Positions 8,567 to 18,641 of a stretch of DNA of 64,000 bases are shown piece by piece. Origin of the DNA: Planktothrix tepida PCC 9214 (GTDB lineage Bacteria > Cyanobacteriota > Cyanobacteriia > Cyanobacteriales > Microcoleaceae). Position 1 is the first letter of the stretch. Each line of letters opens with the position of its first letter. A program made the translations under genes and the position numbers. The notes under the pieces were generated by a model that was given only the letters and a program-made list of their open reading frames with translations, was not told the DNA's origin and ran no database searches. The DNA is taken from the NCBI RefSeq assembly GCF_900009145.1, contig NZ_LN889782.1, positions 631,503-695,502 on the forward strand, given 5' to 3'.

Positions 8567-10467
8567 TAGTTAATGCCCTCTGCCTCTAATTCTGCTAGGA
8601 CTTCTTCGAGGACTTCACGAGCAATCCGATCAACCTCTTCTCGTCGCTCTGGACTGAGGAATCGAGTACCAGCCATCAAATCACTGTATCTACGACTCCA
8701 GGCACGGATAAATGCTGCATAGTATGGATCACTAAATGCCTTTTGGAATCCTGCATCTTCTAAACGTTTGTTTATTTCTTCGAGTTCTATAGCTTCCTCT
8801 GGAGTGAAAGAACCTTCCTTAGCGATTAAGCGAACCTTGGTGTCTAGGTCGGCAAGTGTTTCCTCATCGAGATCACTCCTCATTCCAAACATCTCACTTG
8901 TAAGGATGCCAGTAAATCCAAGTCCACGCGGATTAACCGTTGGCTGTTCCCATGTGCAAGCACCTGTTTGCCAATCTCGTTTGAGAAGGTGAATTTGCTC
9001 TTTAAAGAGGCTGGCAATGACTAAAGGATCATGAGTTGACATAAGAATTTGGCTTGTTTGTTGTTCTTCTGACTCATTAGAATTCTCGCTCATTACACGA
9101 GTAAGGAGTTTCAGGTAATCCACACTCCAATGAGGATTGAGATGTGTATCAGGTTCATCAAGTAGTACCAAAGACTGATGAGACTTCGTGAAGCGCATTA
9201 AACCCAATACCATGAGTAGTTGTTGCTCACCTTCACTTAACTCGTGAAATGTAATTGCCACTTGCTCTGTATTTGTTGCCTTTACACGCACCTGAATTTT
9301 TAGATCGTAAATCAATTCTGAGAAATCTATACTTTCCAGAGCGAGGAAAAATGTTCGGGCATTTTTGTATTCCGCAGCCAAGGCGTGTAAGCTCTGTAAG
9401 TCGGGTAGAAAAAAGTAGTAATGTTCCTCGCCCTTTGACTTATATCCCTCACTTACCTTTTGTTTAATCACCATTGGAGCGATCGCAAATCGTCGGAGTC
9501 GCTCCATAACACGTTGCATAACACCACGTGCGCCCCAAAATTCAGTAGCCTGCCCTGATTTTGCCCATCCAGGCTTACGAATAACGAATAGTGCCGACTC
9601 AAAGCCAACAATTCGCAGTCTGTCTTCAAGAAATTGGCTGATAGCAGGATCTTCTTTATGAAAAAATGCTAATAAAACATATTTTGCATGATGGTTTTCG
9701 GCACAGAAAAAGCGACGCTTCTCTAAAAGATTAGCAAGAGTCTCTGGATCATCAGATTTCGCGTCTAGCAAGCTATTGTAGTGAGCTTGATTCATTGGCA
9801 AGAAATGATCAGCCAAGCGATTTGTCGGTCCCGAATAATAACCGAAGACAAACCGGGGTAATGGAAGCTTGTTTCTAGAAATCTTTACGAATTTTTCCTG
9901 TTCGTCGTTGCCCTTCTGAAGGGGACTCATTTTTAGCAGGGGGCTTCTCATCTTTCTGGGATTCCAAGAAATATCGACTATTTGTTCATTTATTTCATAA
10001 CGTAATCGATAGCCTCTCATTGTTTCTTTAATCCATGTAGATCCCTTTGACCATTCATGCAAATCACGAAAGATAATGACTAAGGATTCAAACAAGTTAG
10101 ATTTTCCTGTACCGTTCCAGCCAAGAATGATGTCTATGCTATGAGACGGGTCGAAGCGTACTGTATAGTCAGTCAAGTTTTTGAAATCCTCCAACCAAAG
10201 ATCTATCAACCGAAAACGTCCGTTTTCCGAGATTTGATTATCTATATCTTTAGCGATTGAGCTTTGTTTTTGTGGGGGACGTTCTTGTCTTGAATTCTCG
10301 AAAGCAATCCGCACTTCAGGAGTTGCCCGTAACGCCTCATAAAACTGCACAACTTCTTCTGCTTGGCATCCTGCTTGATCAAAAAGTTGGTGGGCATCTG
10401 CTTTGTCTCCTAACTGCTTAAATGCAGAGCGGATGGCTTCTACATAATCGTCTAATGATTGTCGCAT
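8566..10467 (-). CDS. ptuA: AAA/ABC-type ATPase of a Septu-type defence pair (PtuA-like)
   Basis: This 633-residue ATPase has Walker A GWNGTGKS (116-123), an ABC signature ELSEGEQQL, Walker B LVLLDEP followed by DTHLNP, and an H-loop MSTHDPL. The lid and coiled-coil region between the Walker motifs matches AAA_15/AAA_21 OLD-like ATPases. In Septu systems this subunit controls the PtuB nuclease. An N-terminal region of about 85 residues (MRQSLDDYVEAIRSAF onward) precedes the ATPase fold and is not recognised. The start codon lies inside the broken hsdS frame, overlapping it by 16 bp. ptuA therefore appears to be transcribed with the hsdM-vapBC-hsdS genes upstream. Confidence 0.78.
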   Translation of the reverse strand: MRQSLDDYVEAIRSAFKQLGDKADAHQLFDQAGCQAEEVVQFYEALRATPEVRIAFENSRQERPPQKQSSIAKDIDNQISENGRFRLIDLWLEDFKNLTDYTVRFDPSHSIDIILGWNGTGKSNLFESLVIIFRDLHEWSKGSTWIKETMRGYRLRYEINEQIVDISWNPRKMRSPLLKMSPLQKGNDEQEKFVKISRNKLPLPRFVFGYYSGPTNRLADHFLPMNQAHYNSLLDAKSDDPETLANLLEKRRFFCAENHHAKYVLLAFFHKEDPAISQFLEDRLRIVGFESALFVIRKPGWAKSGQATEFWGARGVMQRVMERLRRFAIAPMVIKQKVSEGYKSKGEEHYYFFLPDLQSLHALAAEYKNARTFFLALESIDFSELIYDLKIQVRVKATNTEQVAITFHELSEGEQQLLMVLGLMRFTKSHQSLVLLDEPDTHLNPHWSVDYLKLLTRVMSENSNESEEQQTSQILMSTHDPLVIASLFKEQIHLLKRDWQTGACTWEQPTVNPRGLGFTGILTSEMFGMRSDLDEETLADLDTKVRLIAKEGSFTPEEAIELEEINKRLEDAGFQKAFSDPYYAAFIRAWSRRYSDLMAGTRFLSPERREEVDRIAREVLEEVLAELEAEGIN

Positions 10468-11119
10468 AGAGGTTGTTTGCTTTTTACATCTCTAGCCTTA
10501 AGCCTAAACTCTGATAACTCTTGTGCTTTTTTAGGAGAAACTGCCATTTCAAACGAATGGGTGATTTTTCCATCATTTATGTGCATCGGATTTACAACTG
10601 GAACCTCTCCACGTACATAATCTGACTTATGTAAAGCACTTCCAAAAGGCCCTGTCTTTATTTCTGACAAAATCTCAGATAGAGAAACAGGTTGTCTATT
10701 TGAAAGATCAGTGCTTGCACGCCAATCATCTGTTAACTCTCCTGATATTGCAGCAGTAATAACAGCTTGTCGAAAACGTTGGAGAATATGTGACACACGC
10801 TCCAAACGATCGCGACACGCATCAACCCGTGCAAGCAATGAATCGAGCTTATCGGCAATTCGCTTTTGTTCTTTTCGTGGTGCTACTGGAATCTGATGTG
10901 CTTTCAGAATAGTTTGGCTGAACTATTGAGAAGCCCCTCTTCAGTAATATAAGTTCGAGCATGAGTTACAACCCCGTCAGTTAAATCACCAATTACAAGC
11001 CACGGAATAGTTCCACCTGAGTAAAATCGAGAATCTGTTCTTTTTGGGGTACCTCCACTGCCCCAAGTGCCAAGCTCTTCAAGTGCAACTTTAGCCCATC
11101 CATTTGGCAATTCACTCAC
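10452..11119 (-). pseudogene. hsdS: Truncated type I restriction specificity subunit (hsdS)
   Basis: A GTG at 11119 opens a typical HsdS start (MSELPNGWAKVALEELGTWG, then GGTPKR and IPWLVIGDLTDG). This frame stops at 10904 after NSSAKLF. A second frame then continues with QTILKAHQIPVAPRKEQ and the central conserved helix, followed by the beginning of a second recognition domain that ends at EFRLKARDV, just past the ptuA start. Most of recognition domain 1 and the C-terminal half of domain 2 are missing. The junction segment TCAGCCAAACTATTC can encode both family motifs in different frames, suggesting deletion between short repeats. The product should not form a working specificity subunit. 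Confidence 0.8.
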
Positions 11120-11523
11120 TGCTCAACCTCCCAATCTTCAACTTGCAACCCCTCAACACGCCGGAACTCTTGTGTATTGTGTGTTACCAGGGTTAAATTA
11201 TTTGCTAAGGCGATCGCAGCAATTTGTAAATCATAAGCTCCAATCGGTGTTCCTTTAATTTCTAACTGCGATCGGATCACTCCAAAACTTGTAGCGACGA
11301 GGTCATCAAAGGGGAGCGAGACAAACTGCTCCAAGAAAGCTTGCTGTAGAGCAAAATTTCGTTCGGGATTAGAACTTTTCATTGCTCCAAAACAGAGTTC
11401 TGCTTTAACAATTGAACATACCGCTATTTCCTGAATCGCAACTGACTCAAGTTTCTGCTTTAAGTTTAAATTTCTGCCTTTCAAATAAATAATACAGAGA
11501 TTTGTATCAAGAAGATATTTCAT
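11116..11523 (-). CDS. PIN-domain toxin (VapC-like)
   Basis: This 135-residue protein has the PIN nuclease layout: MKYLLDTNLCIIYLKG with the first metal-binding Asp at residue 6, an acidic residue in SIVKAELCFGA, a third in GAYDLQIAAIA, and the terminal LVTHNTQEF motif. VapC toxins are Mg-dependent ribonucleases that cleave tRNA or rRNA when unopposed. The ATG overlaps the stop of the upstream antitoxin-like gene (ATGA). Its own stop overlaps the hsdS GTG (GTGA). Toxin, antitoxin and hsdS are thus translationally coupled. The target RNA cannot be predicted. Confidence 0.85.
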   Translation of the reverse strand: MKYLLDTNLCIIYLKGRNLNLKQKLESVAIQEIAVCSIVKAELCFGAMKSSNPERNFALQQAFLEQFVSLPFDDLVATSFGVIRSQLEIKGTPIGAYDLQIAAIALANNLTLVTHNTQEFRRVEGLQVEDWEVEQ

Positions 11524-11744
11524 TCCAGGGGTTCGCGTTCAGGTTGTTCGTTTTGAGGATGTCTAATAAAGGAGTCGTCCTGAATACATCCGTAAAACTG
11601 TGAAAGCGGTGTTGCTTCCATTGGTTTAGGTAGGCTAGTTTGATAGACAATGATCACCTCGATATCCATATTCTGTACATCAGGCAAGCGAACTTTCAAA
11701 AAACCATCACTACCGATATGAGATTTTAACTTGATGCTGTGCAT
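11520..11744 (-). CDS. Probable antitoxin partner of the adjacent PIN toxin
   Basis: This 74-residue protein begins MHSIKLKSHIGSDGFLKVRLP and continues with a short beta-rich part that could be a MazE/AbrB-like DNA-binding half, followed by a charged, probably disordered tail (HPQNEQPEREPLE). It overlaps the PIN toxin start by 4 bp and sits 15 bp after hsdM. I assign antitoxin function from size and context; no family-specific motif is certain. Confidence 0.65.
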   Translation of the reverse strand: MHSIKLKSHIGSDGFLKVRLPDVQNMDIEVIIVYQTSLPKPMEATPLSQFYGCIQDDSFIRHPQNEQPEREPLE

Positions 11745-11759
11745 AATATGAAGACCTAC

Positions 11760-13217
11760 CTAAAAGTTAATTTCCTCACCTAATTCTTGCAGAATTCCCT
11801 GCAACTCGGCGATCGCAGCTTCCAATTCACCTATTGCTTCTTGGGCTAAGATAGCAGGTTCGGGTAAATTATTGTTATCATCTTCGCTTTCATTGTTAAG
11901 CCAGGAGATATCTAGATTATCCCCTCGTTCAGCAATCCAGTCACGGGAAAATTTTCTAAAGCGTCCTTTCTCTCCAGTATCAGTGCGTTTAGCTAAACTA
12001 ACTGAACTACCGAAGGGATCATCACCAAAGGCTGTTTCAAACTCCTCAAAATGTTGACGCATCAGGGATGTTCGCTTACCAAATTGGGGAGTATTAGCAC
12101 GCAGGTCATACACCCAAACTTCTTTGGTATTACCCTTTTCTGTCTTCCCACGAGTAAAAAACAATACATTGGTTTTGACACCCTGAGCATAGAAAATACC
12201 AGATGGCAACCGCAGAATTGTATGAAGATTGCATTTGTCCATCAAGTCAGTTCGGATCTGTCGTCCCACATTACTCTCAAATAGCACGTTGTCAGGAAAT
12301 ACAGCCGCAGCGCGACCACCCGGTTTTAAGCCTAGATAAATGTGTTGTAAGAAGCAAAATTGTTTGTTGCTGGTGGAAAAATCAAAATCTTTTCGGTCAG
12401 GTAAACCCCCACCTTTTTTGCTACCAAAAGGTGGATTTGTAAGAATTAGAGTTGCTGGCGGTAAGTTTTTTCCATCGGATGAAAGTGTATCGCCATAACG
12501 AATACCTGTGCCTTGCGGATTAAAATCGAGTCCATGCAGCATCAAATTCATTAATGCTAAACGGTGTGTGTCTGACACAAGTTCCATTCCGTAGAAAGTA
12601 TTGGTGTGATATTTTTCTTTTTGCTTTTTAGTCCAACTATTGGGATCGCTATATTCTCGAATATATCTATCAGCAGCAATCAAAAATCCACCCGTACCAG
12701 CAGCAGGGTCTTGAATGATATCTTCTAAGGTGGGACGCATGACATGAACCATACTGTCAATTAACGGACGTGGCGTAAAATACTGACCTGCACCAGCCTT
12801 TGATTCATTGGCATTTTTTTCAAGGAGTCCTTCATATACATCTCCTATACTTTCCCGTCGCGCATTGTACCAATCAAGCTTGTCTATTTCATTAACAAGT
12901 GTAGAAAGCGTATTTGGTCTATTGATAGAAGATTTAGCATCTGCAAAAATTGCTTTGACAATGACAGAACCATCTTTCTCTAAGTGATTCAGAAGTTGCT
13001 TATAAAATTCAAGCTGTTCAGATTCTGGCTTGGTTTTCAAATCGTCCCAGCGATAACCCTCTGGAATCAGACTTTCAGTTCCCGTTTCCTTAGCCATCTT
13101 GAGAAACAGTAAGTAGGTTAGCTCGATCATGTATTGATGAAAGGATATCCCGCCGTCCTTGAGGACGTTACAGAGATTCCAGAGCTTGGCAACAATGTCG
13201 TGGGTGGCAGTATTCAT
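11760..13217 (-). CDS. hsdM: Type I restriction-modification DNA methyltransferase subunit
   Basis: HsdM transfers a methyl group from S-adenosylmethionine to adenine N6. The N-terminal helical domain (NTATHDIVAKLWNLCNVLKD) is followed by the catalytic domain: QYFTPRPLIDSMVHVM, motif I DPAAGTGGFL, the IRYGDTLS segment, and motif IV LTNPPFGSKKG (the NPPF catalytic loop). The length of 485 residues is normal. The gene looks intact, but the downstream specificity gene is broken and no hsdR is present in the window. The methylase may therefore be orphaned, or use a specificity subunit encoded elsewhere. It is the first gene of the leftward hsdM-antitoxin-toxin-hsdS-ptuA-ptuB string. Confidence 0.92.
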   Translation of the reverse strand: MNTATHDIVAKLWNLCNVLKDGGISFHQYMIELTYLLFLKMAKETGTESLIPEGYRWDDLKTKPESEQLEFYKQLLNHLEKDGSVIVKAIFADAKSSINRPNTLSTLVNEIDKLDWYNARRESIGDVYEGLLEKNANESKAGAGQYFTPRPLIDSMVHVMRPTLEDIIQDPAAGTGGFLIAADRYIREYSDPNSWTKKQKEKYHTNTFYGMELVSDTHRLALMNLMLHGLDFNPQGTGIRYGDTLSSDGKNLPPATLILTNPPFGSKKGGGLPDRKDFDFSTSNKQFCFLQHIYLGLKPGGRAAAVFPDNVLFESNVGRQIRTDLMDKCNLHTILRLPSGIFYAQGVKTNVLFFTRGKTEKGNTKEVWVYDLRANTPQFGKRTSLMRQHFEEFETAFGDDPFGSSVSLAKRTDTGEKGRFRKFSRDWIAERGDNLDISWLNNESEDDNNNLPEPAILAQEAIGELEAAIAELQGILQELGEEINF

Positions 13218-13274
13218 AAGGTTATATTATACATCTTCTTTAGCCAAATACCTTTTGATGTTAGACATTAGGTG

Positions 13275-13823
13275 TTAATGGGGATATGTATCTATTAACC
13301 AATAAGTTGTCATTTCTCCTTTCCCTTTGACTTCAACTTGTCCCCGTTTTTCAAAATTATAGCGATGTTTTAACCGTTCATAGGTATTTTCTGTGACTTG
13401 AATTTTACCCGGTAAACCTGATGATTCCATGCGATAAGCAACATTTACAGCATCTCCCCACAAATCATAAATAAACTTTTTAACGCCAATAACTCCAGCA
13501 ACCAATGACCCTGTATTGATGCCAATTCGCATTTGTAAAGGTTCCTGATATTTAGCTTGAAAATGAGCGATCGCTCCTTGGGTTTAACCCGAGTAGATAA
13601 GGGAGTAAAACCAACAATATCAGCAAATAAAATCGTGACTTCATCGAATTGTTCAGCAATAGCACTGGTATCTGTTTTTAAGCGTTCCGCAATAGTTGCG
13701 GGTAAAATATTAAGTAATAGTTGCAAGGCTTCATTTTGATTTTGTAGTTTTTTCTGGAGAACTTTAAGTTGTAATTGAGTTTGAATACGAATTAAGACTT
13801 CTTCGGGTTGATGCAGGGTTTTA
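13275..13823 (-). pseudogene. Decayed class III nucleotide cyclase (response-regulator-cyclase relic)
   Basis: The upstream portion reads HQPEEVLIRIQTQLQL and a coiled linker typical of the end of a receiver domain. It then enters a cyclase domain (LLLNILPATIAERLK, VTILFADIVGFTPLS). At about 13565 the frame changes and the sequence jumps to [22 protein letters not shown] and the domain end ([18 protein letters not shown]). Roughly 50 residues of the catalytic core, including the usual KTIGDAYM segment, are absent. The receiver domain is also absent, because the relic begins directly at the stop of the upstream hybrid kinase. The internal junction falls on a HIP1 octamer. The product cannot be an active cyclase. 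Confidence 0.85.
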
Positions 13824-16800
13824 TCATTTATATGCTTCGGTAAATTTTAAAATAATTTGAAATTGAAAATTTTGAGTTAAATCTTTCAATTTTTCAATTA
13901 ACGCTTGATTTTCAGGGGGAATTTGATCAATTAAATCTAATATTTTTAGATCGCTTCCTTGAGCAGCGGCACAATAGAGATGACTCTGCCACTCTGGAGA
14001 CATTGTGTTCAGAAGATCACCCAAATCTTCTGCTGAACTTTGAGGATTTGTGGGAACAGCTTTTTCGAGTAGCAATTCATCCTGTTGATACAAATATTTT
14101 ACACCTAAATGTTGATTAATTTTATCTAGTAAATGATCGGCTTTGAAGGGTTTAGCAATAAAATCCTCACAACCCGATGTTAAAATTTCTTGTTGATTTT
14201 CCTCAAAAACACTCGCTGTTAAAGCAATGATTTTAGTTTGTTTTCCCAGAGATGTTGCTTTGATTAAAGCTGATGCCGTTAACCCATCCATCACGGGCAT
14301 TCTCACATCCATTAAAATTAAATGAGGTTGCCAAGCTTCCCAACAATTGATGGCTTCTTGACCATTTCCAGCTTGTTTAATTTTAAACCCAATTTCTGAT
14401 AATAATTCGCTTAATAATAAACAGCTATCCAAATTATCATCTACAATTAAAATTCGATATTCAGGTTGATTGGGAGCCAGGGAAATCACCTTAGATTTAT
14501 TAGCATTGCAGGAAAATTCACAGGAGTCTAAAAAATGAATCGGAATTTCAAACATAAATAAACTTCCGACTCCGAGTTGACTACTAACATGAATATCTCC
14601 TCCCATTAGTTGTATATATTTTCGACTAATGGCTAAACCCAATCCTGTTCCTTGATTAGAATTCCGTCCTGATTCTGTTTGCTTAAAGGGTTCAAATAGT
14701 AACTGTATTTCTTCAGAGGAAATTCCTAATCCTGTATCTTCAACTTCAAATAAAATAAACTCCGATTTTTCCTGAGAAGAAGAATTAACCGAAAGATTTT
14801 CCAGGTCAATATTGGCTGAATTCCCATCCTCTGATTTAGGAGAAGATGAAGATTCAGACTTAAAGATTTGATATTCGCGTCTCACTCTTAATGTAACTTG
14901 ACCTTGGGTTGTAAATTTAATCGCATTGCTTAATAAATTTAATAAAACTTGTCGCAATTTTCCTTGATCCGTTTGCAAATAACGGGGTAAGTTAGGTGCA
15001 TATTGAAATTGTAATTGTAACCCTTTAGATTCTGCTTTCATCTGCAACATTTTTCTTAACCCCTCTAAAAGATTAATTAAATCAAACTGATGCTCATTAA
15101 GGGTTGTTCTTCCCGCTTCTATTTTAGACATTTCTAAAATGTCATTAATCAACGTTAATAAATGTTCACCAGCATGATTAATAATTTCAAGATACTGATG
15201 ATGCTTGGGAGATAGAATTGTATCTTCATTCATCAATTGAGTAAACCCTAAAATGGCATTTAAGGGAGTTCTTAACTCATGACTCATATTGGCTAAAAAT
15301 TCCGATTTAGCTTGATTAGCCGCATCAGCAGCCGCTACTGCTTTTTGAAGTTCGATAGATTGTTTTTGGGTTTTTTCTAATAATTCAGCTTGCTGTAAAG
15401 CCACCCCTAATTGATTACTAATTTGCACTGCAATATTAATTTCTTCCTGTTTCCACTGACGGGAACTAGAGTTTTGATAGGTGGCGAGTAATCCCCATAA
15501 TTGATGGTTAGAAAAAATGGGGACGATAATATAAGCTCTGGCTTGTAAACTTTCTAATAACTGAATATAACATTCGTCAAAATTAGCTTGATAAATATCA
15601 GAAACAGCCCGGTAATTGACTCCCTGACTATACAATCCTCCTTGGGTGGTTTGAAGATAAGTATCTTGGATGACAGGGGATAAATAATTAGGCTTGGAGT
15701 TACTCTCAAATAATTTAACAGTACACCGTTCATTCGCAATAGCATTTTCTTGAAGTTTAGGATGATAATTTTGTTCTTCAAATAAAGAAATCCATCCCCC
15801 ATTAACAGATTCTGCAATGAATTCCCCACTCCAGTCAGGACGAAAACGATACACTACAACCCGATCACAATTAATCACTCGTCTTAATTCTGAAGCGGTG
15901 GTGGAAAAAATGGTTTTGATATCTAAGGTTTGGCGCATCCGTTGGATGGCTTTTGCTAACGCTTGTTCTCGTTCTAAACTTTCTTGTAATGCAATTTCAG
16001 TATTTTTGCGATTGGTAATATCTTCAGAAATACACAGCATATGAGTGGTTTTTTGATGGTTGATAATAGGGATTTTTAAAGTTCTTAATAAAATGTCACC
16101 CTGAGCCGGAGTCTGAATTAAAATTTCAGGAATTTCTATCGGTTTTTGGTGAGTTAAAGCCTCTAAAATATGGGAACGAAAATGCTGGGCTTGTTTTTCA
16201 GGTAACAGATCATAAATGTTTTTTCCTAAAATTTGCTCGCGGCTAACTCCAAAGATTTTTTCACTGGCTTTATTCCAAAGAACAAATTGAAAGTCACTTT
16301 CAACATTTTTAACATATAAAGCCAAAGGAATATTCTCAATAATCGTATTTAAAAATTGTCGTGATTTTGCTAATTCTTGATCCAGGTTTTTGCGTTCTGT
16401 GATATTATTAAAGGTACAAACAATCCGTTCTAATTTTTGGTCTTCATTGAACTGAGGATCAATATTCAACAATAACCAATGAATGGTTGTAGAATAGGGT
16501 TGTTGATCCAGTCCAAGAATTAAGTTGCGGATGGGTTGACCTTGGGCGATCGCTTGATGAATGAAATCCATTTTTTCCCCCAAGGGTTTGCCCTCTTCAT
16601 TGAGAAGTTTCACGGGCAATGAAAATAGATTTTTTCCCTCTAATTGGGGTTCAATGGAAAATAACAAATTTTGAGCAAATTGATTACTTAAAATAATCTC
16701 TCCTTGGGGCGTTAACAATAACACGCCAACCGGCATTTCTCGAATCAGAGAACGAAAGCGTTTTTCACTTTCTTGCAGGGCATTTTGATATAGTAATTGA

Positions 16801-17564
16801 GTGCTATAGCGTTGATCTAACAAAGACGTGACTAAAGTTCCCACCAACAGCATTAAGGTCACGATTCCAATTTGCAATGCTAACCCTGAATGGGCAGAAA
16901 TTTCCTCAGAATTGAGCGTAATAGAAGACTGTTCAACAATGTTAGTCGCCCACATTCCCGTGTAGTGCATTCCACTGATAGCAATGGCCATGACCACGGC
17001 ACTGCATCCCTTAATCCAATTAAACCCAGAGGTACCCGAATGCCTTAAGTAAAACGTCATCCCCAAAGCAGCAATTGAGGCAAAAATGGCGATGGCGACA
17101 GACATCAGAACACGCCCTAAATTGTATTCCATCACGGTGCCTGGAATCATCATGCCAGCCATTCCAACATAGTGCATGGACACAATGGCTAATCCCAAGA
17201 CCACCCCACCGGAAAGAACTCCGAGACTGAGTTTGGGTCGATTCCATAACAGCAACGCCAGCCCAGAGGCGAACACGCCCACCCCCCAGGATAGGATAGT
17301 GATCTTGAGGCTGTAGGTCACGGGGAGGGGAAGTTGAAACGCCAACATCCCGATAAAGTGCATTGACCATATCCCTGTGCCCATCGCCAGTGAGCCTCCC
17401 CAGGCCCAGATGAGACGCTTTTGTAGGGGTGACTCTGGAGTAACCCATCCGGTTATATCCAACGCCGTATAGGCGGCAATCACCGCAATTAAAAAAGAGA
17501 GAACCACTAAAGACGGTTGATAATGACCTTGAATCACCGTCATCATGACTAATAATTCGTGCAT
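13824..17564 (-). CDS. MHYT-PAS-PAS-GAF hybrid histidine kinase with receiver domain
   Basis: This 1246-residue membrane sensor kinase starts with a seven-helix MHYT region (about 1-235) whose SMHFIGM, SMHYVGM and SGMHYTGM motifs are proposed to bind copper or a diatomic gas. Two PAS domains follow (about 265-515), then a phytochrome-type GAF domain (about 535-720, [11 protein letters not shown]). A HisKA region follows with the phospho-acceptor His near 760 in NMSHELRTP, an HATPase domain (about 855-1010, ATP-lid GTGLGLAIS), and a receiver domain (about 1036-1160, phospho-acceptor Asp in LILMDVRMP). No output domain is fused. The gene directly downstream is a wrecked response-regulator-type cyclase, possibly its former partner. 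Confidence 0.9.
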   Translation of the reverse strand: MHELLVMMTVIQGHYQPSLVVLSFLIAVIAAYTALDITGWVTPESPLQKRLIWAWGGSLAMGTGIWSMHFIGMLAFQLPLPVTYSLKITILSWGVGVFASGLALLLWNRPKLSLGVLSGGVVLGLAIVSMHYVGMAGMMIPGTVMEYNLGRVLMSVAIAIFASIAALGMTFYLRHSGTSGFNWIKGCSAVVMAIAISGMHYTGMWATNIVEQSSITLNSEEISAHSGLALQIGIVTLMLLVGTLVTSLLDQRYSTQLLYQNALQESEKRFRSLIREMPVGVLLLTPQGEIILSNQFAQNLLFSIEPQLEGKNLFSLPVKLLNEEGKPLGEKMDFIHQAIAQGQPIRNLILGLDQQPYSTTIHWLLLNIDPQFNEDQKLERIVCTFNNITERKNLDQELAKSRQFLNTIIENIPLALYVKNVESDFQFVLWNKASEKIFGVSREQILGKNIYDLLPEKQAQHFRSHILEALTHQKPIEIPEILIQTPAQGDILLRTLKIPIINHQKTTHMLCISEDITNRKNTEIALQESLEREQALAKAIQRMRQTLDIKTIFSTTASELRRVINCDRVVVYRFRPDWSGEFIAESVNGGWISLFEEQNYHPKLQENAIANERCTVKLFESNSKPNYLSPVIQDTYLQTTQGGLYSQGVNYRAVSDIYQANFDECYIQLLESLQARAYIIVPIFSNHQLWGLLATYQNSSSRQWKQEEINIAVQISNQLGVALQQAELLEKTQKQSIELQKAVAAADAANQAKSEFLANMSHELRTPLNAILGFTQLMNEDTILSPKHHQYLEIINHAGEHLLTLINDILEMSKIEAGRTTLNEHQFDLINLLEGLRKMLQMKAESKGLQLQFQYAPNLPRYLQTDQGKLRQVLLNLLSNAIKFTTQGQVTLRVRREYQIFKSESSSSPKSEDGNSANIDLENLSVNSSSQEKSEFILFEVEDTGLGISSEEIQLLFEPFKQTESGRNSNQGTGLGLAISRKYIQLMGGDIHVSSQLGVGSLFMFEIPIHFLDSCEFSCNANKSKVISLAPNQPEYRILIVDDNLDSCLLLSELLSEIGFKIKQAGNGQEAINCWEAWQPHLILMDVRMPVMDGLTASALIKATSLGKQTKIIALTASVFEENQQEILTSGCEDFIAKPFKADHLLDKINQHLGVKYLYQQDELLLEKAVPTNPQSSAEDLGDLLNTMSPEWQSHLYCAAAQGSDLKILDLIDQIPPENQALIEKLKDLTQNFQFQIILKFTEAYK

Positions 17565-17855
17565 TGTTTAGGGGTGAGTGAAATCAAAGGGTATTAACTG
17601 CATCATAGCTAGATTCCTTTGCCTCCCAGAGTAAACATTGAAGCGCAATAAAGCCGAGGTTTAGGTAAGCAGGAACAAAAAAAGTAGATAACATCATCCT
17701 ACGGGCGAAAGTTTTGCTCAAGGAAAGTGTAATTTGAAACCCATTCTTAGAAGAGATCGCTTAAATATTATCTTGACCTAACAGCTTAAATTCAATTCCC
17801 ATAGTTGTTTCAGAACAATTCGTTTTTGTCAAGTGCTTAAAGTTAACTTCTTTTC

Positions 17856-18113
17856 AGGTTCCTGGCATCGGGAAGTGTAGATAATACGGTGAAGTTATGG
17901 ACGTTGGAAGGAAAGGAACTCACAACTTTGCGAGGATATAGTGGGGCTATTCGGGGATTAACTTATAGTCCCGATGGTCGTTTTGTGGCATCAGTTGGAG
18001 AGGATGATAACTTGATTCTCTGGAATGTGGAAAGCGTTTTAAATGTAGATTTATTGAGTTATGGCTGTAATTTTGTTCGAGATTATTTAACTGATCACCG
18101 ACTTAAGATGTAA
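17856..18113 (+). pseudogene. WD40-repeat protein C-terminal remnant
   Basis: The open stretch reads FLASGSVDNTVKLWTLEGKE, then a second repeat (LTYSPDGRFVASVGEDDNLILWN) and a tail CNFVRDYLTDHRL. These are the last two WD40 blades and the characteristic C-terminus of the large cyanobacterial NB-ARC/WD40 proteins, where the tail helix usually contains RDYL. No start codon or upstream blades are present. The fragment is the 3' end of a gene whose body has been deleted. Confidence 0.75.
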
Positions 18114-18197
18114 GAGATGATGCTTATCGATTTAACTCAATTGATGAGTGCTTTCCGGGAGCTAATCGTTCTTGAATTTTTCTAGGAAGGCAGGATA

Positions 18198-18641
18198 TCA
18201 AGATGAATGATGATGTCCATAAGCACCTCGTTCAGGATAAAAAGCAGCAGTTTCTTCTTGAAGGGTTAATCCCATTTGCACTAACATTGAAGATAATACA
18301 GGATCGGGTGAAAATCGTAAATAGTTTGAGGTAATTTCTAAAGGAACATGACGATTTCCCAAATGATACGCCGCTTTTAATAAATCAAGGGAACAGTTCG
18401 CCGTCACGGTGATAATGGGTTCTGGTTTAGCAATGACTTTAGCCCAATAATCTTGAGTATCCGAGGTTAATAAATCCCCTTCCTTTAAAACTATTCCTCT
18501 AGGTAGACGAATATAATAGGTTTTACCCTCTAAAGTTTCAATATACTGACGAGCTTTGGTTCGTTGTTCAGCCGTTAAAGGTAGATAAACGTTAACGCAT
18601 TGATTGTCATGGGCTAGATGGGATTGGGTAAAAACAATCAT
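18198..18641 (-). CDS. ureE: Urease accessory protein UreE
   Basis: UreE is a cytosolic nickel metallochaperone that delivers Ni to apo-urease with UreDFG. The 147-residue protein has the N-terminal peptide-binding domain (LTAEQRTKARQYIETLEGKTYYIRLPRG, VLKEGDLL) and the metal-binding C-terminal domain (AAYHLGNRHVPLEI with the interface histidine, then YLRFSPDPVLSSMLVQMG). The C-terminus ends YGHHHSS, a short histidine tail that can bind extra Ni. No other urease gene is in the window; cyanobacteria often scatter ure genes, so this is not itself evidence of loss. Confidence 0.92.
   Translation of the reverse strand: MIVFTQSHLAHDNQCVNVYLPLTAEQRTKARQYIETLEGKTYYIRLPRGIVLKEGDLLTSDTQDYWAKVIAKPEPIITVTANCSLDLLKAAYHLGNRHVPLEITSNYLRFSPDPVLSSMLVQMGLTLQEETAAFYPERGAYGHHHSS

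Noticed and set aside
13275-13823. Two separate small genes (85 and 93 residues)
   Set aside because: Both frames belong to one cyclase domain broken by a deletion; neither has a start of its own with a ribosome site.
17020-17448. 142-residue minus-strand open frame
   Set aside because: It lies inside the MHYT part of the hybrid kinase in another frame and has no coding features of its own.
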